Translations under genes and position numbers: made by a program
The notes under the pieces: generated by a model
Told to the model about the DNA's origin: nothing
Databases searched by the model: none
Seen by the model: the letters and a program-made list of their open reading frames with translations, nothing else
Part shown: in pieces, positions 4,602-11,767 of the stretch
How positions within the stretch are numbered: position 1 is the first letter of the stretch
How the letters are laid out: each line of letters opens with the position of its first letter
From: Bacillota bacterium
Lineage (GTDB): Bacteria > Bacillota > Clostridia > Christensenellales > SZUA-584
DNA: 11,767 bases
Direction of reading: 5' to 3'
Assembly: GCA_023399095.1 (NCBI GenBank)
Contig: JAEWQS010000022.1
Location: 1 to 11,767, forward strand

Positions 4602-6974
4602 TCAGCCTTTCTTGCTCTGCCGGACGATACGGCGAACTATGTCCGCATACGTCTCACAGAGTTCCTCCGCAAATTCTTCGCTGTCGCCCTCGGTGCGAAT
4701 GATGATCGTCGGTCTTGTGGCGTGCGGGCAGATATAGCCGGAGCCGCCCTGCACATCCAGCCTTAAGCCTTCATTGGCGTAAGCGCCGCCCCGCGCGTAC
4801 ATGCCGCCGATCACGCGCCCGATGTCGTCGAAATCACAGCTGATCGCCTTCACTCTGATATGCGGCTGTTCAATCACCGCCGCCACCTCATCAGCTGTGA
4901 CGCCGCCGCGCGCCATGTGCTCGGCAAAGCGGCAGATGCCGAACACGCCGTCATACAATACACGCCGCTGGTCAGGAGATAAATCCATTGCCGCGTCTTC
5001 TTCAGATGTGAACTCATAGCTAATATTGAGCACATCCGCTGCGGCAACCACACTTCTTGACACACCGCTCGGCAGATTCACCACGGGCTTATTGAGACTG
5101 TTGAAAACGAGATAATAGGAAAGCGCCTTCCATTCGTCCGCCCCCATCACGCGGCCGCTGGGCAGATAAAACGCACTCACCATGCCGTCTTTGGCAAACC
5201 GCACGCCAAACGACGCGCCATGAGTGCGCATGGCGGTTTGGGCATCCATGCCGCCTGCATCTGCGACGCGTATGCCGCACGTCTCCATCATGCGTACCGC
5301 AAACGCATCCGTCTCGCGCCCTCCGACCACGAGCACCCGAATACCTGACGCCTTAATGGTGCTCCAGTCAATCTTCTGGAAGACCGTATTGGTGTATAGG
5401 CTTTCCGCTGCGCCCACCCATGTCTCCTTGCCGCATGCAGCTGATGCGAGCATTTCACCCTGCATAAAATACCGGGCTTCAATTTGGCGCCGCGCGTTTT
5501 TGGACAGCATAAACAGCTCGGGTTCAAATATATCCACATAAAGATGCTGTTTGCTGATACGGAGCATCAGACACAGGCCGTTTTGCAAGATATCGGCGAC
5601 CAACGCGCAAACGGGCCGTGTTACACCGCTCAACGCAAACACATTCACTCCGCTCATTGTGAGAATACCGGAGGCCTGTTTGAGTGCCGCATGGCTTATG
5701 ACACTGCCGTCCGCGCATACCGCCACGCTCTTGCCCGACATAAACTCGCCAATCGCGCCGAATATGCGTGCCAGCTTAAGTGGGGTTAAGTCTACACCCA
5801 CATCACCCACAAAGCCGGTTTTACCGATAAGTCCTGTGCGCTCACCATGGCCCCAAACGATATTTTCTCCCACAGACGTGCCATAGCCGATGTTCTTGTC
5901 GGGCCATATGCGTACGCGCGGCGATATACGGCTGTCGCCCGCGAGCGTGCAGCCTTCGCCCACCACCGCGCCTTCGTAAACGCTTGCACGTTCGCCCACA
6001 GAGCTGCGCGATGCCACCACACAGCCACTCAATTTGGCATGACGACCCACACGGGTGCCGCTGTACAACACACTGCGCTTTAAATTCGAAAAAGCGCCCA
6101 CATGCGCATAAGAGCCGATGCAAGAATACCGCCCGATCTTCGCGCCATCGCCAATGGTCACGCCTTCGCCGATGAATCCGGGCGACTGAATCAGCGCCGA
6201 GCTGCTCAATGTCACGCCGGTGCCCACCCAGATGCCGCCGACACAGCGACCCTTGATATTGACCGATACCGCGCCCCTGAGCATATCCTCGTGGGCGCGG
6301 ATGTAGCTTTCGATATTGCCCACATCACACCAGTAGCCTGACGCGACGTGGCCGTATATGGGCATTCCCTTGCTCATCATTAAGGGAAACAAATCCTTCG
6401 CGAAATCAAACGACTGCCCTTGCGGCACAAGCTCCAGCACGTCGGGCTCCAGCACATATAGCCCCGTGTTGATGGTATCCGAAAACACATCCTCCCAGCC
6501 CGGCTTTTCCACAAAGCGCTCCACAAACCCGTCTGCGTTCGTTATCACCACGCCGTAGCCCGACGGATTTCCCATTTTTTTCAATACAATGGTGGCTTTG
6601 GCGCCGCTGCGCTTGTGCGCATCCACCGCCTGCTTTAAGTCAATGTCCGTGAGTGCATCACCGCTGAGAATAACAAACGTGCCGTCCACAAACCCCGAAG
6701 CATTTTTGACACTGCCTGCGGTGCCGAGCGGCACATCCTCGATGTAGTATTCGATATAAGCGTCCTTGGGCTGATGATCCTCAAAATAGTTGGTGATCAC
6801 CGACGGCTGGTACCCCAGCGTAAACGCCATGTCGCTGATGCCATAACGCAAAAGATGCTCAATCGCATAATCGAGCATCGGGCGATCCAGCAGCGGCACC
6901 ATCGGCTTTGGTGTTCCGCACGTAAGCGGACGCAAGCGCGTACCTTCGCCGCCCGCCATAACAATCGCTTTCAT
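4602..6974 (-). CDS. Sugar-phosphate nucleotidyltransferase fused to a phosphomannomutase-like domain (degenerate active site)
   Basis: A 790-residue cytoplasmic protein of the type often labelled mannose-1-phosphate guanylyltransferase/phosphomannomutase. Residues 1-235 are an NDP-sugar pyrophosphorylase: GGEGTRLRPLT (8-18) with TPKPM (21-25), GD at 105-106, FVEKP (154-158), NTGLYV (169-174) and DVGN (217-220), all intact. Residues about 240-375 are hexapeptide repeats forming a left-handed beta-helix. Residues about 385-790 keep the layout of phosphohexomutases but not their catalytic motifs: the phosphoserine loop TASHNP is replaced around 468-478 (CLMLRISKQHL), the metal loop DGDxDR by 'AKDGMVSAF' (594-602), and the C-terminal phosphate loop RPSGTEP by 'PHATRPTIIIR' (750-760). 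The protein probably makes a nucleotide sugar for envelope or capsule synthesis, with the C-terminal domain regulatory or structural; the sugar is not certain. AGGGGAG precedes the ATG. It appears to be a single-gene unit, after the hslU terminator. Confidence 0.88.
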   Translation of the reverse strand: MKAIVMAGGEGTRLRPLTCGTPKPMVPLLDRPMLDYAIEHLLRYGISDMAFTLGYQPSVITNYFEDHQPKDAYIEYYIEDVPLGTAGSVKNASGFVDGTFVILSGDALTDIDLKQAVDAHKRSGAKATIVLKKMGNPSGYGVVITNADGFVERFVEKPGWEDVFSDTINTGLYVLEPDVLELVPQGQSFDFAKDLFPLMMSKGMPIYGHVASGYWCDVGNIESYIRAHEDMLRGAVSVNIKGRCVGGIWVGTGVTLSSSALIQSPGFIGEGVTIGDGAKIGRYSCIGSYAHVGAFSNLKRSVLYSGTRVGRHAKLSGCVVASRSSVGERASVYEGAVVGEGCTLAGDSRISPRVRIWPDKNIGYGTSVGENIVWGHGERTGLIGKTGFVGDVGVDLTPLKLARIFGAIGEFMSGKSVAVCADGSVISHAALKQASGILTMSGVNVFALSGVTRPVCALVADILQNGLCLMLRISKQHLYVDIFEPELFMLSKNARRQIEARYFMQGEMLASAACGKETWVGAAESLYTNTVFQKIDWSTIKASGIRVLVVGGRETDAFAVRMMETCGIRVADAGGMDAQTAMRTHGASFGVRFAKDGMVSAFYLPSGRVMGADEWKALSYYLVFNSLNKPVVNLPSGVSRSVVAAADVLNISYEFTSEEDAAMDLSPDQRRVLYDGVFGICRFAEHMARGGVTADEVAAVIEQPHIRVKAISCDFDDIGRVIGGMYARGGAYANEGLRLDVQGGSGYICPHATRPTIIIRTEGDSEEFAEELCETYADIVRRIVRQSKKG

Positions 6975-6993
6975 AATAACACTCCCCTGTCTT

Positions 6994-7012
6994 GAGCCTT
7001 AAGAAAAGGCTC
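6994..7012 (-). promoter_or_regulatory. Hairpin in the leader of the nucleotidyltransferase gene
   Basis: GAGCCTT (6994-7000) and AAGGCTC (7006-7012) form a perfect 7-bp stem with a 5-base loop, ending a few bases before the AGGGGAG ribosome binding site. There is no T-tract after it on the minus strand, so it is not an obvious terminator. It may affect translation or mRNA stability. Confidence 0.4.
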
Positions 7013-7108
7013 CGTAAAATGGATAGCATTATTATGCGCAAAGCCATTGGGTCATATTCTAAATAGCACCGGACAACCGAAAAGCATCACTGTTTGAAAA
7101 GCATGCGC

Positions 7109-7137
7109 AACGGGCGGGCATTGAAACCCGCCCCTAC
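7109..7137. repeat. GC-rich palindromic repeat (REP-like)
   Basis: GGGCGGG (7112-7118), 8-base loop CATTGAAA, CCCGCCC (7127-7133), flanked by AAC and CTACG. The stretch is much more GC-rich than its surroundings. Read on the minus strand it is GTAGGGGCGGG-TTTCAATG-CCCGCCCG, a layout I associate with dispersed intergenic palindromes in gut Clostridia. Only one copy lies in this window, so its repetitive nature is inferred. Confidence 0.45.
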
Positions 7138-7174
7138 GGCACGATGTAGGCAACGGTGCATTAACGAACTCAGC

Positions 7175-7200
7175 AAAAAGCGCCGGATGAACCGGCGCTT
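7175..7200 (-). terminator. Intrinsic terminator after hslU
   Basis: On the minus strand: AAGCGCCGG, loop TTCAT, CCGGCGCTT, then TTTT, starting a few bases after the hslU TAA stop (7205-7207). The perfect 9-bp GC-rich stem followed by T's is a textbook Rho-independent terminator and ends the topA-trmFO-hslV-hslU unit. Confidence 0.93.
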
Positions 7201-7204
7201 GTGC

Positions 7205-8584
7205 TTACAATATATGTTTTTGCAGATCGATGTCTTTGATCTGTTCTTTTAAATGCTCCTTGACATACGCCGCATCGACCTCGAGATCAATCATCGGATG
7301 GTTGCCGCCCGCGTTATACGAGATGTCCTCCAGCAGATTCTCAATCACCGTATGCAGACGCCTTGCGCCGATATTCTCAGCAGTTTCGTTGACCATCACG
7401 GCATACCGCGCGATCTCCTCGATGGCGTCGTCCTTGAAAATAAGGCGTACGTTGTCCGCCTCCAGCAGCGCCGTATATTGCTTAATCAGCGCGTTCTTGG
7501 GCTGGGTCAAAATGCGTTTCAAATCGTCGCGCGTGAGGCTTTGCAGCTCCACCTTGATGGGAAAGCGGCCCTGAAGCTCAGGGATCAGGTCGGATACTTT
7601 GGCCACATGGAAAGCGCCCGCCGCGATAAACAGCATGTAGTCTGTTTTGACGGGGCCGTATTTGGTGACCACTGTGGAGCCTTCAACGATGGGAAGAATA
7701 TCTCTCTGCACGCCTTCTCGCGATACATCGGGGCCCTGACCCATGTTTTTGCCCGCAATTTTGTCGATTTCGTCTAAGAATATGATACCGTCCTGCTCTG
7801 CGCGTTCCACAGCGGTACTGATCACCTCATCCATATCGATGAGCTTGTCAGCTTCCTCCTGCGTGAATATCTTGCGCGCTTCCGCCACAGTCACGCGGCG
7901 CTTCTTGGTTTTCTTGGGCAATATGCCCGAAAACATCTCACCGATGTTGATATCGCTGCCCATACCCGCGATTTCGATGCCGATGGACGCGTTGTCTTCC
8001 ACTTCGATCTCAATCATGGTGTCTTCCAGTCTGCCCGCGCGCAGCATCCCGAGCGTTTCCTCGCGGCGCGTCATGCGGCGCTGTTTTTCCTCGGGCGTCT
8101 CCTGCGGCACGTTTTGACCCTGCCCCAGCAACGCCTGAAACGGGTTCTGTGACGGCGCAGGTCTCTTGTGCATCGGTGCCAGCACATCAGCCAGCCGTTC
8201 CTCTGCCGCGGTCTGCGCTTTGTCCATCACGGATTCCCTGCGCGACTGCTTGACCATGCGGATGGACGCCTCCACGAGGTCGCGGATCATGGATTCCACA
8301 TCGCGGCCCACATAGCCGACTTCGGTGAACTTGGTGGCCTCCACCTTGACAAACGGCGCGTTCATGAGCTTTGCCAGCCGTCTTGCGATTTCGGTTTTGC
8401 CCACGCCCGTGGGCCCCACCATGATGATATTCTTGGGTGTAATTTCATCCTGCATCTCCTGTTCGAGACGCTGCCGTCTGTAGCGGTTGCGCAGCGCAAT
8501 CGCGACGGCTCTTTTGGCCTTATCCTGTCCGATGATATATTTATCGAGTGCTTCGACGATTTCCTTGGGTGTCAGATGCGACAT
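7205..8584 (-). CDS. hslU: HslU (ClpY), AAA+ unfoldase subunit of the HslUV protease
   Basis: HslU forms hexameric rings that use ATP to unfold proteins and feed them into the HslV proteolytic chamber in the cytoplasm. The 459-residue protein has the family's length and order: N-terminal 'YIIGQDKAKRAVAIALRNR' (16-34), Walker A GPTGVGKT (57-64), pore loop GYVGRD (90-95), the HslU-specific intermediate (I) domain (about 110-240), Walker B IIFLDEID (267-274), 'LQGRFPI' (337-343) with the likely arginine finger, sensor-2 GARR (406-409), and a C-terminal tail ending HIL that, by family knowledge, inserts into HslV to activate it. All motifs are intact. The ATG lies 2 bp after the hslV stop, and its GGAGGAGGT ribosome binding site lies inside the last hslV codons, so the two are translationally coupled, which suits a fixed subunit ratio. 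Transcription ends at the intrinsic terminator immediately downstream. Confidence 0.98.
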   Translation of the reverse strand: MSHLTPKEIVEALDKYIIGQDKAKRAVAIALRNRYRRQRLEQEMQDEITPKNIIMVGPTGVGKTEIARRLAKLMNAPFVKVEATKFTEVGYVGRDVESMIRDLVEASIRMVKQSRRESVMDKAQTAAEERLADVLAPMHKRPAPSQNPFQALLGQGQNVPQETPEEKQRRMTRREETLGMLRAGRLEDTMIEIEVEDNASIGIEIAGMGSDINIGEMFSGILPKKTKKRRVTVAEARKIFTQEEADKLIDMDEVISTAVERAEQDGIIFLDEIDKIAGKNMGQGPDVSREGVQRDILPIVEGSTVVTKYGPVKTDYMLFIAAGAFHVAKVSDLIPELQGRFPIKVELQSLTRDDLKRILTQPKNALIKQYTALLEADNVRLIFKDDAIEEIARYAVMVNETAENIGARRLHTVIENLLEDISYNAGGNHPMIDLEVDAAYVKEHLKEQIKDIDLQKHIL

Positions 8585-8586
8585 GG

Positions 8587-9117
8587 CTATACCTCCTCCA
8601 CCGTGATATGGTCGTTGGTGAATATGCAGATTTGTCCGGCGATTCTGATCGCCTTTTCGGCAATCTCCATAGCGCTTAGCTCCGTATTTTCCTTAAGCGC
8701 CTTGGCTGCCGCAAGTGCATAGCTGCCGCCCGAGCCAATGGCCGCGATATCGTCGTCTGGCATAATGACTTCGCCGCCTCCCGATACCACGAGCAGCTCA
8801 TCCTTATCCGCCGCAATCAGCATGGCCTCCAGCTTGCGTAAAATCTTGTCGCCGCGCCATTCCTGCGCGAGCTCCACCGCGGCGCGCTGCAAGCTGCCGC
8901 TGTATTGCTCCAGCTTGGCTTCAAACCTTTCGGAAAGCGTAAACGCGTCTGCCACAGACCCCGCAAAGCCGACAACGACCTTATCGTCGTATAGCCGTCT
9001 CACCTTTTTGGCGTTGTGCTTCATGATCGTGTTTTGTCCAAACGTGACCTGACCGTCACCTGCCACCGCGCATTTTCCGTTACGCCGTACTGCGACGATC
9101 GTTGTTCCTTCCATCAT
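8587..9117 (-). CDS. hslV: HslV (ClpQ), threonine peptidase subunit of the HslUV protease
   Basis: HslV is a proteasome-beta-like, N-terminal-nucleophile threonine peptidase that forms a double hexamer capped by HslU. It has 176 residues, the usual length. The predicted start gives MMEG before the TTIVAVRR block, so T5 should be the mature nucleophile (Thr1) after removal of a four-residue leader. Counting from T5, the other active-site residues are in place: D21 (Asp17, in AGDGQ), K37 (Lys33, in AKKVRR) and S129 (Ser125, in IGSGGSY). Two adjacent ATG codons are possible starts; the first (9115-9117) is preferred because AAGGAG lies seven bases before it. The gene begins 17 bp after trmFO. 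In Bacillus a xerC-type recombinase gene sits between these two; here there is none. Confidence 0.98.
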   Translation of the reverse strand: MMEGTTIVAVRRNGKCAVAGDGQVTFGQNTIMKHNAKKVRRLYDDKVVVGFAGSVADAFTLSERFEAKLEQYSGSLQRAAVELAQEWRGDKILRKLEAMLIAADKDELLVVSGGGEVIMPDDDIAAIGSGGSYALAAAKALKENTELSAMEIAEKAIRIAGQICIFTNDHITVEEV

Positions 9118-9134
9118 GGCTTAACTCCTTTGCC

Positions 9135-10442
9135 TTAAAGGCTTTGTGCAATGCGCTGTATTTCCTCCAGCGCCCGCTCCGAAATCTCCCTTTTTCTTTC
9201 CTTGCCTTTTGTCCGCGAATCGATTGTATTCATAATGCCGAATGTGACATTCATCGGCTGAAAATCCGCTCCTTGGTAGTTCGCGACGTAATCCGCGAGC
9301 GCGCCGCACGCCGTGTTTCGGCTGAAAACGGGGCGTGGCTGCCCCAGTATATCACTTGCGGCAAACAGGCCTGCAAGCAGTCCGCTCGATGCGCTTTCCA
9401 CGTAGCCTTCCACGCCTGTGATTTGCCCCGAAAAGAAAAGCCCGGGGCGTTTTTTAAGCTCGTAACTTGCATTCAGCAAGCCGGGGCTGGCAATGAACGT
9501 ATTCCTGTGCATCACCCCAAAGCGCACAAACTCGGCCTCTTCCAGACCGGGTATCATACTGAATACGCGCTGCTGCTCACCAAACTTTAAGTGCGTCTGA
9601 AACCCGACAAGGTTATACATGCGTCCTTCTTTGTCTTCCCGGCGCAGCTGCACCACCGCATAAGGGTTTCTGTCAGCACCCGGCGCTCTTAATCCCACAG
9701 GCTTTAAGGGGCCGAAAAGCAGTGTCTGAAAGCCTCTGCCGGCCATCGTCTCAACAGGCATGCACCCTTCGAACACCTTGCCCTTCTCAAAGCCGTGCAG
9801 CTCAACGGTTACCGCAGTGGTGAGCGCCTCATAGAACGCACGGTACTGTGCCTCGTCCATCGGGCAGTTAATGTAGTCGTCGCCGCCCTTGTCGTACCGC
9901 GAACCGTAGAAAGCCTTGGTCATGTCGATGGTTTTGCCCATTACAATGGGTGCCGCCGCGTCAAAGAACGACAGCATACCTTCACCCACGGTGTCTTCTA
10001 TATTCTTGGCAAAAAACCCCTCTACAAGCGGGCCCGGCGCCGCGATCACGATGCCCTTTTCGGGCAGACACAGCGCTTCCTCGCGTTTTATTTCAATATT
10101 CTTATGCTCAATGATCTCGCGTGTCACACGTGCGGCAAACAGGCTTCTGTTGACCGCCAGCGCTCCGCCAGCGGGTACGCTTGTCGCATCCGCCGCCCGC
10201 ATGATGAGCGAATCGAGCTCCCGCATCTCCTGCTTTAGCAGACCCACTGCGTTATAAAGGCCTGCCGCCCGCAGTGAGTTGGAGCAGACGAGTTCCGCAA
10301 ACAAACCCGACTTATGAGCAGCAGAAAGCTTATTCGGTTTTTGCTCGATCAGTGTCACCTTGATTCCGCGCCGGGCTATTTGATACGCCGCCTCACATCC
10401 CGCCAGCCCCGCGCCGATTACGATGGCTTTATTCTGCGCCAT
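9135..10442 (-). CDS. trmFO: TrmFO, folate-dependent tRNA (uracil-54-C5) methyltransferase
   Basis: TrmFO is a flavoprotein that makes 5-methyluridine (ribothymidine) at position 54 in the T-loop of tRNA, using methylenetetrahydrofolate as carbon donor and FADH2 as reductant. The 435-residue protein shows the N-terminal FAD-binding fold with GAGLAGCEAA (10-19), 'ELVCSNSLR' containing C53, and 'FEGCMPVE' containing C227; these correspond to the two functional cysteines known in the Bacillus enzyme (C53 and C226). The motif 'QITGVEGYVESASSG' near residue 345-360 is typical of the GidA-related TrmFO family. The length is normal and no motif is lost. The ATG overlaps the 3' end of topA by 14 bp with only a weak AAGAAGG upstream, so translation is probably coupled to topA. 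It is followed closely by hslV. Confidence 0.97.
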   Translation of the reverse strand: MAQNKAIVIGAGLAGCEAAYQIARRGIKVTLIEQKPNKLSAAHKSGLFAELVCSNSLRAAGLYNAVGLLKQEMRELDSLIMRAADATSVPAGGALAVNRSLFAARVTREIIEHKNIEIKREEALCLPEKGIVIAAPGPLVEGFFAKNIEDTVGEGMLSFFDAAAPIVMGKTIDMTKAFYGSRYDKGGDDYINCPMDEAQYRAFYEALTTAVTVELHGFEKGKVFEGCMPVETMAGRGFQTLLFGPLKPVGLRAPGADRNPYAVVQLRREDKEGRMYNLVGFQTHLKFGEQQRVFSMIPGLEEAEFVRFGVMHRNTFIASPGLLNASYELKKRPGLFFSGQITGVEGYVESASSGLLAGLFAASDILGQPRPVFSRNTACGALADYVANYQGADFQPMNVTFGIMNTIDSRTKGKERKREISERALEEIQRIAQSL

Positions 10443-11767
10443 CGGCCTTCTTCCGTTGATTTTTTACGCACTCCGGATTTGAGCACTTTTTATAGCTGCT
10501 GCCGCCCGAGAGCCTGCGCAGCACCATCATAGACCCGCACGCCTCGCATTTGTCCGCGATTGGCATATCCCATGATACAAAATCACACTCTGGGTATCCC
10601 TCGCACCCATAGAACGTTTTTCTCGTTTTGGCGGAACGTTTCTCAACAATGCGCTTGCCGCATTTGGGGCATGGGGTGTCAATGTATTTCACGACAGGCT
10701 TGGTGTTTTTGCACTCCGGATACCCGGGGCACGCAAGAAACTGTCCAAAACGTCCGTCCTTGTAAACCATTGTTTTGCCGCACTTTTCACAGACCACGTC
10801 AGATTCTTTAACGGGCAGCTCAATGCGCTCCACGGTTTTGTCTGCTTTTTCGATCGTCTGTTCAAACGGCTCATAAAAATCACGCAAAAGCCTTTTCCAC
10901 TGCTTGCCGCCGTTTTCGATATCGTCCAGCTTGTTTTCAAGATCTGCTGTGAATTCAACGTCTACGATATCTGAAAAGTTATCCTTCATGAGGGTGTTGA
11001 CGATCACGCCAAGCTCGGTGGGTTTTAGCTGTTTGCCGTCTTTCTCGATGTAATGGCGATCCTGAATTGTTGAAATGATCGGCGCATACGTACTTGGTCT
11101 TCCTATGCCCTTCTCTTCAAGCGCCCTGACCAGCGTCGCCTCTGTGTAGCGGGCGGGCGGCTGCGTGAAGTTCTGCTTAGGCGTGATGCCAAGCAGCGGA
11201 CAGTTTTCACCTTCCGACAGTGGCGGAAGAAGCGTATCCTTGGCCTCATCCTCTTCAGTGCTGTAAACCGCGGTATAGCCCTTAAATATGACGCGTGATC
11301 CGCTCGCTTTGAACGTGCATTCGCCCGCGTCCAGCGTCACCTGCATGGTCTCCGATACGGACGGCGTCATCTGGCTGGCCACGAACCGGTTGTATATAAG
11401 CTTATAAAGTCTGTATTGATCCTTGGAAAGTGTATTTTTCAACGAATCCGGATGAAGCTCCATGTGCGACGGGCGGATGGCCTCGTGCGCATCCTGCGCT
11501 TTTTTGGACTTTTTAAAATAGTTGGGTTTCTCGGGCAAATAATCCTTTCCGTATTGCGCTTCTATATACGTGCGAACCGTGGCAAGCGCTTCATCTGAAA
11601 CACGCGTTGAGTCGGTGCGGATATATGTGACAAGGCCTATAGGGCCGTCGCCTGCCAGCTCCACGCCCTCATAAAGCTGCTGGGCCACCAGCATTGTGCG
11701 CTTGGCTGTAAACCCAAGTGCGCCTGAAGCGGCTTGCTGCAGATAGCTGGTTGTAAACGGCGCGGGC
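10429..11767 (-). CDS. topA: DNA topoisomerase I, C-terminal part (5' end beyond the right edge)
   Basis: Type IA topoisomerase that relaxes negative supercoils through a transient 5'-phosphotyrosine link. The frame is open to the right edge; 445 residues are present and the TOPRIM domain lies outside. The visible part begins in 'PAPFTTSYLQQAAS', followed about 48 residues in by 'TYIRTDSTR', whose Tyr (codon near 11623-11625) is the catalytic residue. 'DAHEAIRPS' (codons near 11469-11490) and 'ATLVRALEEKGIGRPSTYA' are further conserved blocks of the family. The C-terminus carries three four-cysteine zinc-ribbon motifs at about 10711-10791, 10585-10671 and 10468-10548 (CxxC ... C ... C), which bind single-stranded DNA in related enzymes. 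An internal Met at 11694 is not the start. The stop overlaps trmFO by 14 bp, making topA the first visible gene of the topA-trmFO-hslV-hslU unit. Confidence 0.97.
   Translation of the reverse strand, partial: PAPFTTSYLQQAASGALGFTAKRTMLVAQQLYEGVELAGDGPIGLVTYIRTDSTRVSDEALATVRTYIEAQYGKDYLPEKPNYFKKSKKAQDAHEAIRPSHMELHPDSLKNTLSKDQYRLYKLIYNRFVASQMTPSVSETMQVTLDAGECTFKASGSRVIFKGYTAVYSTEEDEAKDTLLPPLSEGENCPLLGITPKQNFTQPPARYTEATLVRALEEKGIGRPSTYAPIISTIQDRHYIEKDGKQLKPTELGVIVNTLMKDNFSDIVDVEFTADLENKLDDIENGGKQWKRLLRDFYEPFEQTIEKADKTVERIELPVKESDVVCEKCGKTMVYKDGRFGQFLACPGYPECKNTKPVVKYIDTPCPKCGKRIVEKRSAKTRKTFYGCEGYPECDFVSWDMPIADKCEACGSMMVLRRLSGGSSYKKCSNPECVKNQRKKADGAE

Larger units (their letters stand above)
6975..7204. 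other. Gene-free interval between hslU and the nucleotidyltransferase gene
   Basis: This stretch contains the hslU terminator (7175-7200), a GC-rich palindromic repeat (about 7109-7137), a 9-bp direct repeat GAAAAGCAT (7079-7087 and 7096-7104), and a leader hairpin (6994-7012). I find no convincing coding sequence and no convincing promoter for the downstream gene; CATAAT near 7034-7039 (minus strand) is the best -10 but has no good -35. Confidence 0.6.

Noticed and set aside
4508..4702. 64-codon plus-strand frame after the SEDS gene
   Set aside because: It runs through the putative terminator and into the 3' end of the opposing nucleotidyltransferase gene, with no ribosome binding site or recognisable content.
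5224..6341. Several long plus-strand reading frames opposite the nucleotidyltransferase gene (60-111 codons)
   Set aside because: They are antisense to an intact conserved gene, lack ribosome binding sites, and read as low-complexity Ala/Arg/His/Pro products typical of shadows of GC-rich coding DNA.
7079..7104. GAAAAGCAT direct repeat as a possible mini-array or attachment site
   Set aside because: Only two 9-bp copies, with no integrase, further copies or conserved spacing; it is too short to support a call.
7253..8722. Plus-strand reading frames of 114-184 codons opposite hslU and hslV
   Set aside because: Both hslU and hslV are intact with all motifs; the opposing frames have no recognisable domain or start signal.

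Overview
The window looks like chromosomal DNA from a member of the Clostridia (Bacillota). This rests on gene content and order (RNase J - YlbF family - MltG; topA - trmFO - hslV - hslU), strong GGAGG-type ribosome binding sites, and sigma-A-type promoters. Most of it is moderately GC-rich by eye. One segment, about 2.5-4.6 kb, is visibly more AT-rich and runs in the opposite direction. I see no tRNA, rRNA, CRISPR array, transposase or phage gene.

Layout. Minus strand, read right to left: (1) 11767-8587-7205 is a tightly packed unit topA (5' end outside the window) - trmFO - hslV - hslU, with overlaps or very short gaps, closed by a clear intrinsic terminator at 7175-7200. It covers DNA relaxation, tRNA T-loop methylation, and the two-component HslUV protease. 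(2) 7204-6975 is a gene-free stretch holding that terminator, a GC-rich palindrome of repeat-element type, and a leader hairpin. (3) 6974-4602 is a 790-residue sugar-nucleotide pyrophosphorylase joined to a phosphomannomutase-like domain whose catalytic motifs are missing. (4) 2509-1 is the unit rnj (RNase J, TTG start) - YlbF-family gene - mltG (3' end outside the window), linking RNA decay with cell-wall synthesis. A good promoter lies at 2602-2629.

Plus strand, 2757-4511: a two-gene cassette. A small PadR-family repressor gene overlaps a gene for a ten-helix membrane protein of the SEDS (FtsW/RodA/SpoVE) superfamily, which carries an N-terminal 'permease prefix' domain. A consensus-like promoter (TTGACA-17-TATAGT) is covered by two tandem 21-bp dyads that look like operators. 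This cassette is the most interesting part of the window: it looks like a self-regulated, possibly envelope-stress-responsive non-canonical SEDS protein, set between housekeeping genes that run the other way.

The remaining genes are conserved housekeeping functions. Points of note are the absence of xerC and codY from the hsl cluster, the pseudoenzyme-like C-terminal domain of the sugar-nucleotide protein, and a duplicated short motif in the cytoplasmic tail of MltG.
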